A program made the position numbers and the translations under genes. DNA of 64,000 bases from positions 3,771,001 to 3,835,000 of the forward strand of contig NZ_CP133267.1 of the NCBI RefSeq assembly GCF_030915465.1, read 5' to 3'. Source of the DNA: Neobacillus sp. PS3-34 (GTDB lineage Bacteria > Bacillota > Bacilli > Bacillales > Cytobacillaceae). The notes beneath the pieces were generated by a model. The model saw nothing but the letters and a program-made list of their open reading frames with translations, had not been told where the DNA came from and searched no databases. This document shows positions 28,831 through 37,860 of the stretch, piece by piece. Positions within the stretch are counted from its first letter, which is position 1, and every line of letters starts with the position of its first letter.

Positions 28831-29005
28831 CTTTATCCTTCTTTCAAAGATTTTATTAATTTATTCCCCATTTACACTATGTCCCAATTATTATCATTTG
28901 ATAAATAAGTAAAAAAGAAATTTGTATTTTAAAAATAAGAAGGAATTCATTTTACCCATAAAGAAAATAATCAGAAAGATGTCAATTGCAAAAGGGGTTT
29001 TTAAA

Positions 29006-29515
29006 GTGTTAAATCAAGTGAGAATTAAAGAAATTAAATCAGTTGAAGAACATATTGAAAAGCTTTCAGAGCTTTTAGTTAAGGTAGTAGAGGATGGTGC
29101 GTCAATTGGTTTTTTGCCGCCCTTAAATCCTTCTGATGCAAAAAAATATTGGGAAAATTTATTAACTCCTGAGGTTATTTTATTTATAGCTGAAATAAAC
29201 AATGAAATTGTCGGAAGCGTTCAGCTGCATCTATGCACTAAGCAAAATGGAATGCATAGAAGTGAAATAGGAAAATTAATGGCTGACCCTTTGATTAGGC
29301 GTAAAGGAATTGGCCGTTCATTAATGGAACAAGCAGAAAATAGAGCAAGAGAGGAAGGCAGAACACTGCTGGTTCTTGATACAAGAGAAGGCGACCCTTC
29401 AAATTATCTTTATAGTTCAATGGGTTTTGTTGAATCGGGAAGAATTCCGGATTACGCCAAATCAGCAAATGGAGAACTGAATGCAACCGTTTTTTATCAT
29501 AAAATTTTAACATAA
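29006..29515 (+). CDS. GNAT family N-acetyltransferase
   Basis: 169 residues from GTG 29006, which has AAAGGGG at good spacing; the frame is open upstream to 28922 but lacks a ribosome site. The acetyl-CoA-binding motif A is GKLMADPLIRRKGIGRSLMEQ (split RRKGIG). NYLYSSMGFVESGRIP is the usual motif B. It resembles acetyltransferases acting on small amines or antibiotics, but the substrate cannot be read from the sequence. Confidence 0.85.
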   Translation: MLNQVRIKEIKSVEEHIEKLSELLVKVVEDGASIGFLPPLNPSDAKKYWENLLTPEVILFIAEINNEIVGSVQLHLCTKQNGMHRSEIGKLMADPLIRRKGIGRSLMEQAENRAREEGRTLLVLDTREGDPSNYLYSSMGFVESGRIPDYAKSANGELNATVFYHKILT

Positions 29516-29520
29516 ATTTT

Positions 29521-29559
29521 AAAATTACCCCTTCTGCTCAGTGCAAAAGGGGTAATTTT
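29521..29559. terminator. Bidirectional terminator
   Basis: A 13-bp stem AAAATTACCCCTT / AAGGGGTAATTTT between convergent genes. Confidence 0.93.
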
Positions 29560-29561
29560 AT

Positions 29562-30182
29562 CTATGCTTTAAATCCTTCTATTAAAATAACCCGTGCTGG
29601 TGAGGCATCCGTTCCCTGAAGCTTCAGGGGTGCGGCTGCCATGAAGTATTCGCCGGGGTCCACGTCTTTTAAGCGAAGTCCTTCCATGATGATGATATCC
29701 CGGGACATAAGGGCACGGTGGGTTGGATGGCCTTCTTGGGCACGTTCAATGCCAAGTCCATCAACACCGACTCCGTTTATTCCGATTTCCACTAAATATG
29801 CTGCGGCATCCTCAGCCACATAAATAAATTCGAAATTAAATTCTTCATCAAAAGAGTTTTTAGTTTTTAATAAAATAAAATCATTTTTTTGAATTTGCAG
29901 TCCCTCTAAATGGGCTTTGGTAATTTTCCCTGCAGCTTCTGTTAAATCAAATACCTTAGCAGGGCGTACAAGCTGTTCTAGTGGTATCGTTTCAAACGTT
30001 TTGCCTTCATTCATCATGTGGAGCGGGGCATCAATATGCGTACCTGTATGAACATCCAGGCACAGTCTTGATTCGGTTACATGTCCATTTGTAACTGTCT
30101 CTAATTTTGGCTGTTTTTCCGGTATGTTTTTATATACAGGCATTCCTTCAAAGATAGGAGCTGTAACATCATAAATTTTCAT
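29562..30182 (-). CDS. Cyclase family protein (kynurenine formamidase-like metal hydrolase)
   Basis: 206 residues, ATG 30182 behind GAGG. The Cyclase/KynB fold shows the metal-binding HTGTHIDAPLHM (HxGTHxDxPxH) near residue 45 and GVDGLGIERAQEG further on. No kynurenine genes are nearby, so the substrate is open. It is 18 bp downstream of zwf on the same strand and may be cotranscribed with it. Confidence 0.87.
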   Translation of the reverse strand: MKIYDVTAPIFEGMPVYKNIPEKQPKLETVTNGHVTESRLCLDVHTGTHIDAPLHMMNEGKTFETIPLEQLVRPAKVFDLTEAAGKITKAHLEGLQIQKNDFILLKTKNSFDEEFNFEFIYVAEDAAAYLVEIGINGVGVDGLGIERAQEGHPTHRALMSRDIIIMEGLRLKDVDPGEYFMAAAPLKLQGTDASPARVILIEGFKA

Positions 30183-30200
30183 TTAATTGCCTCATTTCCG

Positions 30201-31703
30201 TTAGCATTTTTCAACTTCTAGGTCAGTAATCGGCCACCAGAAGAAGCCGTCTTTCTCAAGCAATTCATCTGCTGCTTTCGGACCTTTCGTACCTGCTTCA
30301 TAGTTAGGGAAACTTTCCTCTTTCGTCTTTTCCCATACTTCTGAGATCTTATCAACAAAGCTCCATGAAAGGGCAACTTCATCCCAGTGGGTAAAATTCG
30401 TCGCATCTCCACGCATGCAGTCGTATAAAAGCTTTTCATACGCTTCTGGAGTGTTCATGCCATTTATACCAGTATTGGCATAGCTCAATTTAACCTCTGT
30501 TGCATCAAGATGCTGGCCTGCCTTCTTAGCGTTTAAATGCAAAGTAATTCCTTCGTCAGGCTGGATATGAATGACAAGCAGATTTGGATTAAGCTCTTTG
30601 TCTGTCTGGTAATAAAGATTCATCGGAATATCTTTAAATTGAATGACGATTTTTGTGGATTTCGTTGTCATTCTTTTTCCGGTACGGATGTAGAAAGGAA
30701 CACCCGCCCAACGGAAGTTATCAAACATCAGCTTTCCAGCCACATACGTTTCTGTGTTGGATTCGGGATTAACCATGTTTTCTTCACGGTATGCAGGGAC
30801 TTCTTCATCATTCATATTTCCCTTGCCATACTGGCCGCGAACAAAATAGTCCTTGATTTGTTCACCTTCAGGCATGCGCATGGCACGAATCACTTTAACC
30901 TTTTCCGAGCGAATTTCGTCGGTGGTCAAACGGATTGGAGGTTCCATCGCGAGCAATGCGACCATTTGCATCATATGATTTTGAACCATATCTCTTAATG
31001 CTCCGCTTGTTTCGTAATAGCGGCCGCGCTCTTCCACCCCGAGGGTTTCGCTTGACGTAATTTGGATGTTAGAAATATATCGATTGTTCCATAATGGTTC
31101 AAAAATAGCATTTGCAAAACGGATCACTTCAATATTTCGAACCATTTCTTTTCCTAGATAATGGTCAATCCGATAAACCTCATCCTCAGAGAAAGCAGAT
31201 CTAATTTGTTCATTTAATTCTTTGGCAGATTCCAAATCATGTCCGAAAGGCTTTTCGATGACAAGGCGTTTAAATCCTTGCACGTCTGTTAAACCGTCCG
31301 ACTTTAAATGGAGGGCAATTGTACCGAAGAATTCAGGTGCCATTGCCAGATAGAAAATCCGGTTGCCGCCCAGATTGTATTGATCATCAAGCTTTTCAGC
31401 CATCGTTTTTAAAGTAACATATGAACTGGAATCAGTGACATCGTGAGAATGATAATAAAAATGCGAAACAAACTCATCGATATTTTCGTCCCTGCCCAAT
31501 GCTGTCAGGACAGAATCCTTTACCGAATTCTGAAATTCATCATTTGAAAGCGGCCTTCTGGCGACACCTATGACTGCGAACTGATCAGACAGCTTTCCTT
31601 TTTCAAACAGCCGGTAAAGTGAAGGAAACAACTTCCGATTGGCTAAATCCCCAGTTGCCCCAAAGATCATAATTAATGAAGTCGGGTTTCCATTTTGATT
31701 CAC
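30201..31703 (-). CDS. zwf: Glucose-6-phosphate 1-dehydrogenase
   Basis: 500 residues from GTG 31703 (RBS AAAGAGGT); the frame is open further upstream, but that part shows no similarity. NADP-binding IFGATGDLANRKLFPSLY, substrate-site RIDHYLGKEMV (catalytic His-Asp) and EKPFGHDL are diagnostic. It carries out the first step of the oxidative pentose phosphate pathway. In B. subtilis zwf (yqjJ) is likewise divergent from rnz. Confidence 0.96.
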   Translation of the reverse strand: MNQNGNPTSLIMIFGATGDLANRKLFPSLYRLFEKGKLSDQFAVIGVARRPLSNDEFQNSVKDSVLTALGRDENIDEFVSHFYYHSHDVTDSSSYVTLKTMAEKLDDQYNLGGNRIFYLAMAPEFFGTIALHLKSDGLTDVQGFKRLVIEKPFGHDLESAKELNEQIRSAFSEDEVYRIDHYLGKEMVRNIEVIRFANAIFEPLWNNRYISNIQITSSETLGVEERGRYYETSGALRDMVQNHMMQMVALLAMEPPIRLTTDEIRSEKVKVIRAMRMPEGEQIKDYFVRGQYGKGNMNDEEVPAYREENMVNPESNTETYVAGKLMFDNFRWAGVPFYIRTGKRMTTKSTKIVIQFKDIPMNLYYQTDKELNPNLLVIHIQPDEGITLHLNAKKAGQHLDATEVKLSYANTGINGMNTPEAYEKLLYDCMRGDATNFTHWDEVALSWSFVDKISEVWEKTKEESFPNYEAGTKGPKAADELLEKDGFFWWPITDLEVEKC

Positions 31704-31867
31704 GTATAAAGACCTCTTTTCAAAATAAATTCTCAATATGTAGCGGAAAAATATTTTATGCCTGTACAAATATAAAATTTTATCGGTTTCCTTTAGATTT
31801 CGCAAATAATACGCAATAAATGTAGAACTTTGTAAAAATGACGATTCAGAAACAACCCCAAGGTTGT

Positions 31868-31880
31868 GGTATAGTATACC
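31868..31880. promoter_or_regulatory. 13-bp palindrome between zwf and rnz
   Basis: GGTATAGTATACC is a perfect palindrome in the divergent zwf-rnz intergenic region and may overlap an rnz promoter -10 (TATAGT). Candidate operator only. Confidence 0.3.
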
Positions 31881-31950
31881 TAACAGTTTGGAAACGGCAG
31901 TTGCTGCCAATACAGCAGCGGATTTTGTTTGGAACGGAGTGGAATGATTA

Positions 31951-32871
31951 GTGGATATTTTTTTTCTTGGAACAGGGGCGGGGGTACCAGCAAAGCTTCG
32001 AAATGTTACATCAATTGCCCTGAAATTACTGGAGGAGCGCGGCTCCATCTGGCTTTTCGACTGTGGTGAAGCGACACAGCACCAGATCCTACACACTTCA
32101 ATCAAGCCGCGAAGAATTGAAAAAATATTTGTTACCCATCTTCATGGGGACCATATCTACGGGTTGCCTGGCCTGTTGTCAAGCCGCTCCTTCCAGGGAG
32201 GAGAAACGGAAGTAACAGTATATGGCGTAAGGGAATTGAGCAATTTATTAACATAAGCTTAAGCGTCAGTCAGACATATTTGAAATATCCTTTAAAAATT
32301 ATTGAGATAGATGAAGGAATCGTTTTTGAAGATGAGCAATTTATTGTTGAGGCAGGACTGCTTGAGCATGGTGTTACATCCTTTGGATATCGCGTTGTTG
32401 AAAAGGACCAGCCTGGAACTCTGCTGGCGGATAAGCTTGAAGCGGCAGGCGTAAAACCTGGTGGATTTATAAAAAAATAAAAAACGGGGAAACGGTCGAA
32501 CTTGATAATGGGCAAATCGTAGATCCCGTGGATTTTGTTGGCCCGATCTAAAGGGACGGATTATTGCCATCCTTGGGGATACAAGGATTTGTGGCAATGC
32601 CCTAGAACTGGCTCGTAATGCTGACCTATTGATACACGAGGCAACTTTTTCAAAGGAAGAAGGAAAGCTTGCTTTCGATTATTTTCACAGTACAACTGCC
32701 CAGGCAGCCGAGACAGCGCTTAAAGCAAATGCGAAAATGCTTTGTCTTACCCATATCAGCTCCAGATACGACCGGCAGTTTGCATTCGAACTTTTACGTG
32801 AAGCTAGAGAACTATTTCCCAATACAGACATGGCTGAGGATTTCAAGGAAATTCATCTGCCAGCGAAATGA
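31951..32871 (+). CDS. rnz: Ribonuclease Z, three apparent frameshifts
   Basis: tRNA 3'-processing metallo-beta-lactamase nuclease. GTG 31951 opens [21 protein letters not shown] with the zinc motif THLHGDH near residue 63. The chain is broken by one-base changes near 32226 (YGPKGIEQF expected), 32466-32475 ([13 protein letters not shown] expected) and at GGCC 32540-32543 (VDFVGPDLKGR restored). Downstream ILGDTR, HEATF and LTHISSRY supply the remaining metal ligands. The restored length is 307 residues, exactly normal, and all three sites are or should be GGCC. It is probably functional in vivo because the gene is normally essential or important. Confidence 0.92.
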
Positions 32872-32897
32872 TATTTCTTTACAGGGAGAAGTGAAAA

Positions 32898-33446
32898 ATG
32901 AAAACAGTCTATCTGGTAAGGCACGCTAAGGCAGAGGGGCAGCCTGCTCATGCACCTTTAACCGAAAAGGGAATTGAACAAGCACAAGCACTAGTGGGAT
33001 TTTTCGAAAATAAACAGGTTGACCGTATATATTCCAGTCCTTTTAAACGTGCTGTCGAAACGATCGGGCCAACTGCCTGGAACAAGGGAATGGAAGTAAT
33101 AGAAGACAGCCGCCTTGGCGAGCGCGTTTTGAGCGGTATGGATCTTGAAAATTGGCAGGAGAAGCTAAAGCAAAGCTTTGATGATTTCGACCTCGTTTTT
33201 GAAGGAGGGGAATCGCATGCTGACGGTATAAAGCGGGCTGCTTCGATACTTGAAGAAGTTCTGCAATCAGATGACCAAAATATTATCCTAGTCAGCCATG
33301 GGAACTTAACCGTTCTTTTACTGCACTATTTTAATGATAGCTTTGGTTTCGAGCAATTAATGGAAATGACGAATCCAGATGTTTATGAAGTGGTCGTGAC
33401 CGCTGAAAAGTCTGTTTTAAACCGTATCTGGGATGACCGGGTTTGA
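32898..33446 (+). CDS. Histidine phosphatase family protein
   Basis: 182 residues, ATG 32898 behind AGGGAGAAG, 26 bp after rnz. The phosphoglycerate-mutase-like fold has the catalytic RHAKAEG (phosphorylated His near residue 9), SSPFKRAVET, GGESHADG and the second catalytic His in LVSHGN. It is likely a small-molecule or broad phosphatase (PhoE/SixA-like); substrate unknown. Confidence 0.87.
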   Translation: MKTVYLVRHAKAEGQPAHAPLTEKGIEQAQALVGFFENKQVDRIYSSPFKRAVETIGPTAWNKGMEVIEDSRLGERVLSGMDLENWQEKLKQSFDDFDLVFEGGESHADGIKRAASILEEVLQSDDQNIILVSHGNLTVLLLHYFNDSFGFEQLMEMTNPDVYEVVVTAEKSVLNRIWDDRV

Positions 33447-33559
33447 ATCGAATGCAGGCTCTTAAGCGATAGGATGCATTTTCTGCAATATAAGGATTAA
33501 CTTCCTGATAAATGGGGAATAGGTTATGTGCAGCCTGTTTTACATAATTAGGAGGGAAT

Positions 33560-33853
33560 GTGTTGGAGTCGTTTATTCTACTAGGTGTTTATTTCTTGCT
33601 TATGGGCTCAATCGTTCTATTATTCAGCGGATTAGTCAGTTTCTTTTTACCTAAGATTCATTTCCTGGCTGTTGCCGGAATCAGCGGATTGTTAGGCGTA
33701 ATTTTTAGCTATTTCTATGGTTATAATCGCTTACTACTTTTTGCCGTAATTTTTAATGTGGTGCTATCACTAATTGCAATCGGCTTAGCCAAATACGGGC
33801 GCTATTTGAAACATAAAGCAGAGTGTGAAATGGCGGCTGATGAATTAATTTAA
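33560..33853 (+). CDS. Small membrane protein of unknown function
   Basis: 97 residues with a GTG (33560) or TTG (33563) start after AGGAGGGAA. There are three hydrophobic segments (FILLGVYFLLMGSIVLLFSGLVSFFL, LAVAGISGLLGVIFSYFYGY, LLLFAVIFNVVLSLIAIGLA) and a charged tail. I do not recognise a family. A weak terminator follows at 33877-33905. Confidence 0.65.
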   Translation: MLESFILLGVYFLLMGSIVLLFSGLVSFFLPKIHFLAVAGISGLLGVIFSYFYGYNRLLLFAVIFNVVLSLIAIGLAKYGRYLKHKAECEMAADELI

Positions 33854-33876
33854 AAGTACATATTTAGTTAACGGCC

Positions 33877-33905
33877 TAATTCTGTATTGGATTAGGTTTT
33901 TTCTT
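33877..33905 (+). terminator. Terminator after the small membrane protein
   Basis: CCTAAT / ATTAGG stem with a 13-nt loop followed by TTTTTTC. Confidence 0.65.
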
Positions 33906-34030
33906 TTGCTTGAGAAAGAGGTTTGTTATTGGATTGACAAATTTTTGTTTAACAAATAGAGTAAACGAGTGTTAGAATCGCCATACCCGATACCTGTTTT
34001 CTAATGTTTTTATTTAAAGGAGCCTCCATC

Positions 34031-35041
34031 GTGAATCAGTCAATGAACAACCTTAAGAATATAAATTCCATACTCCCTAAATGGACTCCAGGCGTCCTGA
34101 TTAGCATGGCAATTGCCTGTATAGCCCAATATCTTGGCGATATGTTTCCGATTATCGGCGGAATCCTTATTGCTATTTTAATAGGTATTGTGATAAAGAA
34201 TTCAATTGGTGTTTTTCCTGCCGCTGAGCCAGGACTCAATCTTACAATAAAAAAATTATTGAAGTTGTCTGTTATCCTTCTAGGGGCAAGCCTGAATATT
34301 GCTCAAATCCTTGTGATCGGCAAACAGTCGTTTGCGGTGATCATAGTATCTGTTTTGCTTGGCATTGTGCTGACAACTTGGTTTGGGAGGCAGTTAAAAT
34401 TAGATAAACGTCTGTGCTTGATGATTGGTGTGGGAACGAGTATATGCGGAGCAACAGCCATTTCTTGTATCAAAGGTGTTCTCGATGCCAAGGATGATGA
34501 AACAGCCTACGCGATTACAACGATTGTTCTTTTTAATTTGATTGCTTTTTTTGTCTATCCTGTTGTGGGTCATTTCTTTCATTTTCAGTCAACAGCATTC
34601 GGTATCTGGGCTGGCACTGCCGTACATGATACATCCTCTGCTGTAGCAGTTGGTTATGTTTATAGTGATAAGGCCGGTCAGATTGCAACGACCGTCAAGC
34701 TGGCAAGAACACTTTTTTTGCTCCCGGTCATCATGATCCTCCCCTTTCTGATGAAGACGAAGGGAAGTACGAAAGACTCACTTAAAAAAGCCTTTCCATG
34801 GTTTGTTGTCTGGTTTGTGCTTTTCAGTATTCTTAACTCCTTGGGAATCATTCCGCATAGACTGATAGTCATGTTTACTAGTCTTGCAAAATTCATCATT
34901 ATTATGGTTATGGCAGCCGTCGGTCTCCAGGTCAATATAAAGCAATTTGCAAAGCTCGGAATCAAGCCGCTCCTGACTGGAATGTTTGCATCTGTTCTGG
35001 TTTCAATTGCCAGTTTGGTGATTATTAAGCTGATGTTTTAA
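34031..35041 (+). CDS. YeiH/YdhF family putative sulfate exporter-like membrane protein
   Basis: 336 residues from GTG 34031, placed 8 nt after AAGGAG; the frame extends to 34004 without a ribosome site. About ten transmembrane segments. The family signature is seen in LLKLSVILLGASLNI, MIGVGTSICGATAISC, and WAGTAVHDTSSAVAVGYVY. UPF0324/Cons_hypoth698 proteins are called sulfate exporters by annotation, but transport is poorly proven. Monocistronic. Confidence 0.87.
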   Translation: MNQSMNNLKNINSILPKWTPGVLISMAIACIAQYLGDMFPIIGGILIAILIGIVIKNSIGVFPAAEPGLNLTIKKLLKLSVILLGASLNIAQILVIGKQSFAVIIVSVLLGIVLTTWFGRQLKLDKRLCLMIGVGTSICGATAISCIKGVLDAKDDETAYAITTIVLFNLIAFFVYPVVGHFFHFQSTAFGIWAGTAVHDTSSAVAVGYVYSDKAGQIATTVKLARTLFLLPVIMILPFLMKTKGSTKDSLKKAFPWFVVWFVLFSILNSLGIIPHRLIVMFTSLAKFIIIMVMAAVGLQVNIKQFAKLGIKPLLTGMFASVLVSIASLVIIKLMF

Positions 35042-35095
35042 ATTATATAAAAATCGCATCTGCCAAAAAGGAGAGTGATGCGAAATAATGGCATA

Positions 35096-35141
35096 AAAAA
35101 AGGAAAGGGCAGTCCTGAAAGAAGGGACACCTTTCCTTTTT
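35096..35141. terminator. Bidirectional terminator between yeiH-like gene and tupA
   Basis: AAAAAAGGAAAGG pairs with CCTTTCCTTTTT across a 21-nt loop containing a smaller stem. Confidence 0.8.
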
Positions 35142-35143
35142 CT

Positions 35144-36212
35144 CTATTTACGTTTTGATGCGTTTGGCACGAATAAAGGTTTACCGTATTTTGTTTTCCC
35201 AAACTTTCCAATCAGTTTTTGTCCTTCGCTGCTGACAAGGTAGTCAATAAAGGCTTTGCTGGAGTTTGGTTTTTTCGTGCCTTTAACCCTCATGATTCCA
35301 TATGGATTGAGAAGTTCAGTTTGGCCGGACATCAATTTTCCCAGTGAAGTTTTATTTGTCAAAAAGGTAGCTTCATCAGAAAGCGTATATCCTCCCAATT
35401 CATCTGCCATTCTTAACGTATCTCCCATGCCCTGGCCAGCCTTTTTATACCATGACTGTCCATCAGGATTAATGTTAACATTTTTCCAAAGGCTAATTTC
35501 TTTTTTGTTTGTACCTGAATCGTCGCCTCTTGAAATAAAGATGGATTTTGTTTTATCAATTTTACCTAAAGCTTCGGCAATTGTTTTTGAGTTTTCTATT
35601 TTAGCAGGATCATTTTTGGCGCGACCAATAAAAATTGATTATACATTAAATTGTAAGCCATTTCCCCATGCCCGTCCTTTACGAACTTATCCTCGCTTTT
35701 TCTGTCGTGAACAAGCAGCACATCCGCATCACCCTGTTCACCCATTTTAATTGCTTGTCCAGTTCCGACTGCCACTACCTTAACATCAACATCATACTTT
35801 GCTTCAAATACAGGTATAATGACGTCTAACAGGCGGAGTCCTGTGTGCTTGTAGTTGTTGCAAGGATAAATGAGCTTTCGAGCTTCGGTTTAGAAGCTAC
35901 TGAAGATCCATTCTTCGTATATTTAGCGTATACATATCCATATGCATTGCTCCACTTTATTTTGTACCATGTACTGCTTTTGGACGTGCCGATAACTTCT
36001 AATACTTTACCTTTTTTTGCGGTTCCCATTTTGCCATAATTTGTTCCCGGACCCTTATGCACATCAATATTTTTCGTTGACGTGACCTTCTTTAGGACCT
36101 TTACAGATGCTATTGGTTTAGTGGCCGATGAAGCAGCAAAGGAGGGTACAACAATTGAAAATACTAGAAAAAATGCTGTGATAATTGATAATAATAAAGA
36201 ACTCTTTTTCAT
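35144..36212 (-). CDS. tupA: SH3b-tungstate-binding protein fusion (TupA-like), two apparent frameshifts
   Basis: ATG 36212 opens a Sec signal peptide ending VVPSFAAS (signal peptidase I type, no lipobox). A bacterial SH3 domain follows (about residues 35-105: STKNIDVHKGPGTNYGKMG, KGKVLEVIG, WYKIKWSNAYGYVYAKY). A TupA domain starting ILATTTSTQDSGLLD comes next, and GTGQAIKMGEQGDADVLLVHD, SRGDDSGTN and YTLSDEATF are typical. Breaks are near 35840 (SG of TQDSGLL, expected TCCGGCCTG) and near 35632 (VAPKNDP). Restored length is about 356 residues. Binding proteins of this class capture tungstate or molybdate. The SH3b part probably holds it in the wall instead of a lipid anchor. Divergent from tupB-tupC. 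Confidence 0.85.
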
Positions 36213-36295
36213 GATTATCCCCCTGGAAAATTTGAAATTAATCGTAATTTAACAATAATGGATAATTTTACATTTGTAAACGCATTCTTGTTCAT

Positions 36296-36325
36296 TTTTG
36301 TTTAGTTTTGTTAAGTTTTGTTGAG
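36296..36325. repeat. Three tandem 10-bp repeats in the tupA-tupB divergent promoter region
   Basis: TTTTGTTTAG, TTTTGTTAAG and TTTTGTTGAG follow one another without a gap, differing only at position 8. One repeat per helical turn on the same face is typical of a cooperative regulator site. They lie upstream of the tupB promoter. Confidence 0.7.
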
Positions 36326-36339
36326 TGGTGATATTTTCC

Positions 36340-36368
36340 TTGTCAGTTATAGTAAAAGAATATACGAT
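36340..36368 (+). promoter_or_regulatory. Likely sigma-A promoter of tupBC
   Basis: TTGTCA (36340-36345), 17-bp spacer, TACGAT (36363-36368), 34 bp before the tupB ATG. Confidence 0.6.
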
Positions 36369-36401
36369 AACTTTATAGTAGATTTGTTGGGGGAAAAAGG
36401 A

Positions 36402-37091
36402 ATGAAAGAGTGGCTATCACTTTTTACAGAAAATGCAATTCTTGAAATTATCAAACTCTCATTGCAAGTATCATTGACTGCAGTATTGATTGGAGGAATT
36501 CTAGGAATTCTGGCAGGGACAATACTGGGTATTTATCAATTTAAAGGAAAAAAAATGATCCTAACTGTGGTGTATACTTTTATGGGTGTGCCTCCAGTTC
36601 TTATCGGAGTCATTGTTTATCTTTTTTTATCAAGGCAAGGGATCTTGGGATCCGCGGCACTATTATTCACACCGACAGCGATGATCATCGCCCAAACCAT
36701 TCTTGTTACTCCAATTGTAACAGGACTTACATACTCTGCAATTTCTTCGAATGAAAGAAAATATTCCTCTTCTGCCCTTACCCTGGGAGCAAACACTTTT
36801 CAATTATGGAAGGTTTTATTGCGTGAATCGAACCGTGGTATCATAACCGCTTTGTTATCCGCTTTTGGCCGGGCAATCTCAGAAGTAGGTGCCGTCATGC
36901 TAGTTGGCGGAAATATTGAAGGCAGTACCAGGGTGATGACCACAGCGATAATCCTTGAAACCCGCCAAGGCAATTTTAATATTGCACTTGCTTTGGGAGG
37001 AGTATTGCTCGTGATCAGCTTTTTAATTAATTTTTTTGTGCTCTGGCGTTTTATGTTTAAAACAGCTCCGTTTCAGGAGGTAATACAATAA
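36402..37091 (+). CDS. tupB: Tungstate ABC transporter permease
   Basis: 229 residues from ATG 36402, placed after GGGGGAAAAAGGA. Five or six transmembrane helices. The ATPase-coupling loop region reads SSALTLGANTFQLWKVLLRES, and EVGAVMLVGGNIEGSTRVMTTAIILET is highly typical of TupB/WtpB-like permeases. The stop codon overlaps the ATG of the ATPase by one base. Confidence 0.9.
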   Translation: MKEWLSLFTENAILEIIKLSLQVSLTAVLIGGILGILAGTILGIYQFKGKKMILTVVYTFMGVPPVLIGVIVYLFLSRQGILGSAALLFTPTAMIIAQTILVTPIVTGLTYSAISSNERKYSSSALTLGANTFQLWKVLLRESNRGIITALLSAFGRAISEVGAVMLVGGNIEGSTRVMTTAIILETRQGNFNIALALGGVLLVISFLINFFVLWRFMFKTAPFQEVIQ

Positions 37092-37808
37092 TGAATGATG
37101 CGGTTAATCTTCAGTGGCTTACAGTGAAAACGGCCACAAGAAATCTGCTTGAAATCGATGGACTGCAAATAATGAAGGGTAAAAGGTACGTTATAATCGG
37201 CGAAGTAGGCCAGAAAAAGTACTTTATTAAAGTGTATAGCCACACTCCAGCCATATAGCTCTGGTGAAGTTTGCATTTTTAATGAAAAAATGGAGAAGAA
37301 AAATAAGCGATATCTAAGAAATAAAATGGTATATGTCGCACAGCATGAAGTTATGTTCCGTGGCACTGTCGAAGATAATGTTGGCTTAGGGCTTAAATTC
37401 CGCAAGTATTCAAAAAATAAACGGCAATTAAAAATTGGAGAAGTATTAACACTTTTAGGCCTAGAAGGCTATGAAAAAAGGAATGTGGAATCTCTGTCAG
37501 GTGGGGAAATTCAAAGGGTAGCATTGGCACGTGCACTCGTTTTTGAGCCAGAGCTTCTTCTATTGGATGAGCCTACTGCAAATCTGGATCCATTAAATGT
37601 TCAATTGATGGAACGGGCCATAACTCAATATTGTGAGGAAAAGGGAGGAACCCTTATGATGGCAACCCATAATATTAATCAGGCTAAAAGGATTGGTCAG
37701 CACGTCATTTTTATCGCAAAAGGAAAAGTAGTGGAGTTCGGGCATGTTCCCTACCATTTGGAGAATCCGGAAACGGAAGAGCTGTTTGATTTTCTTGAAT
37801 GGGCTTAA
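37091..37808 (+). CDS. tupC: Tungstate ABC transporter ATPase, apparent frameshifts at Walker A
   Basis: ATG 37091 behind CAGGAGG. The N-terminal frame reads to GKRYVIIGE and is then broken around GGCC 37208-37211, where two bases are missing. Restoring them gives a GxxxxGKST Walker A followed by LLKCIATLQPYSSGEV. The rest is intact: Q-loop AQHEVMF, signature SLSGGEIQRVALARAL, Walker B LLLLDEPTANLDP and H-loop ATHNINQ. Restored length is about 239 residues. If the break were real, the transporter would be dead. Confidence 0.88.
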
Positions 37809-37860
37809 AATGGTGACAGGCACCTTCCAGTTTACTGGAAGGTGCCTGTCGCCATTTTTA
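37808..37860. terminator. Bidirectional terminator built from the GTGACAGGCACC repeat
   Basis: A long stem in which GGTGACAGGCACCTTCCAG pairs with CTGGAAGGTGCCTGTC across a TTTA loop, with a T-rich tail. It contains the GTGACAGGCACC motif that recurs at 40.85, 40.88 and 42.82 kb. Confidence 0.88.

Noticed and set aside
31704..32105. 134-codon N-terminal extension of zwf
   Set aside because: The open frame continues upstream of GTG 31703 but overlaps rnz, has no G6PD similarity, and the GTG has a proper RBS.
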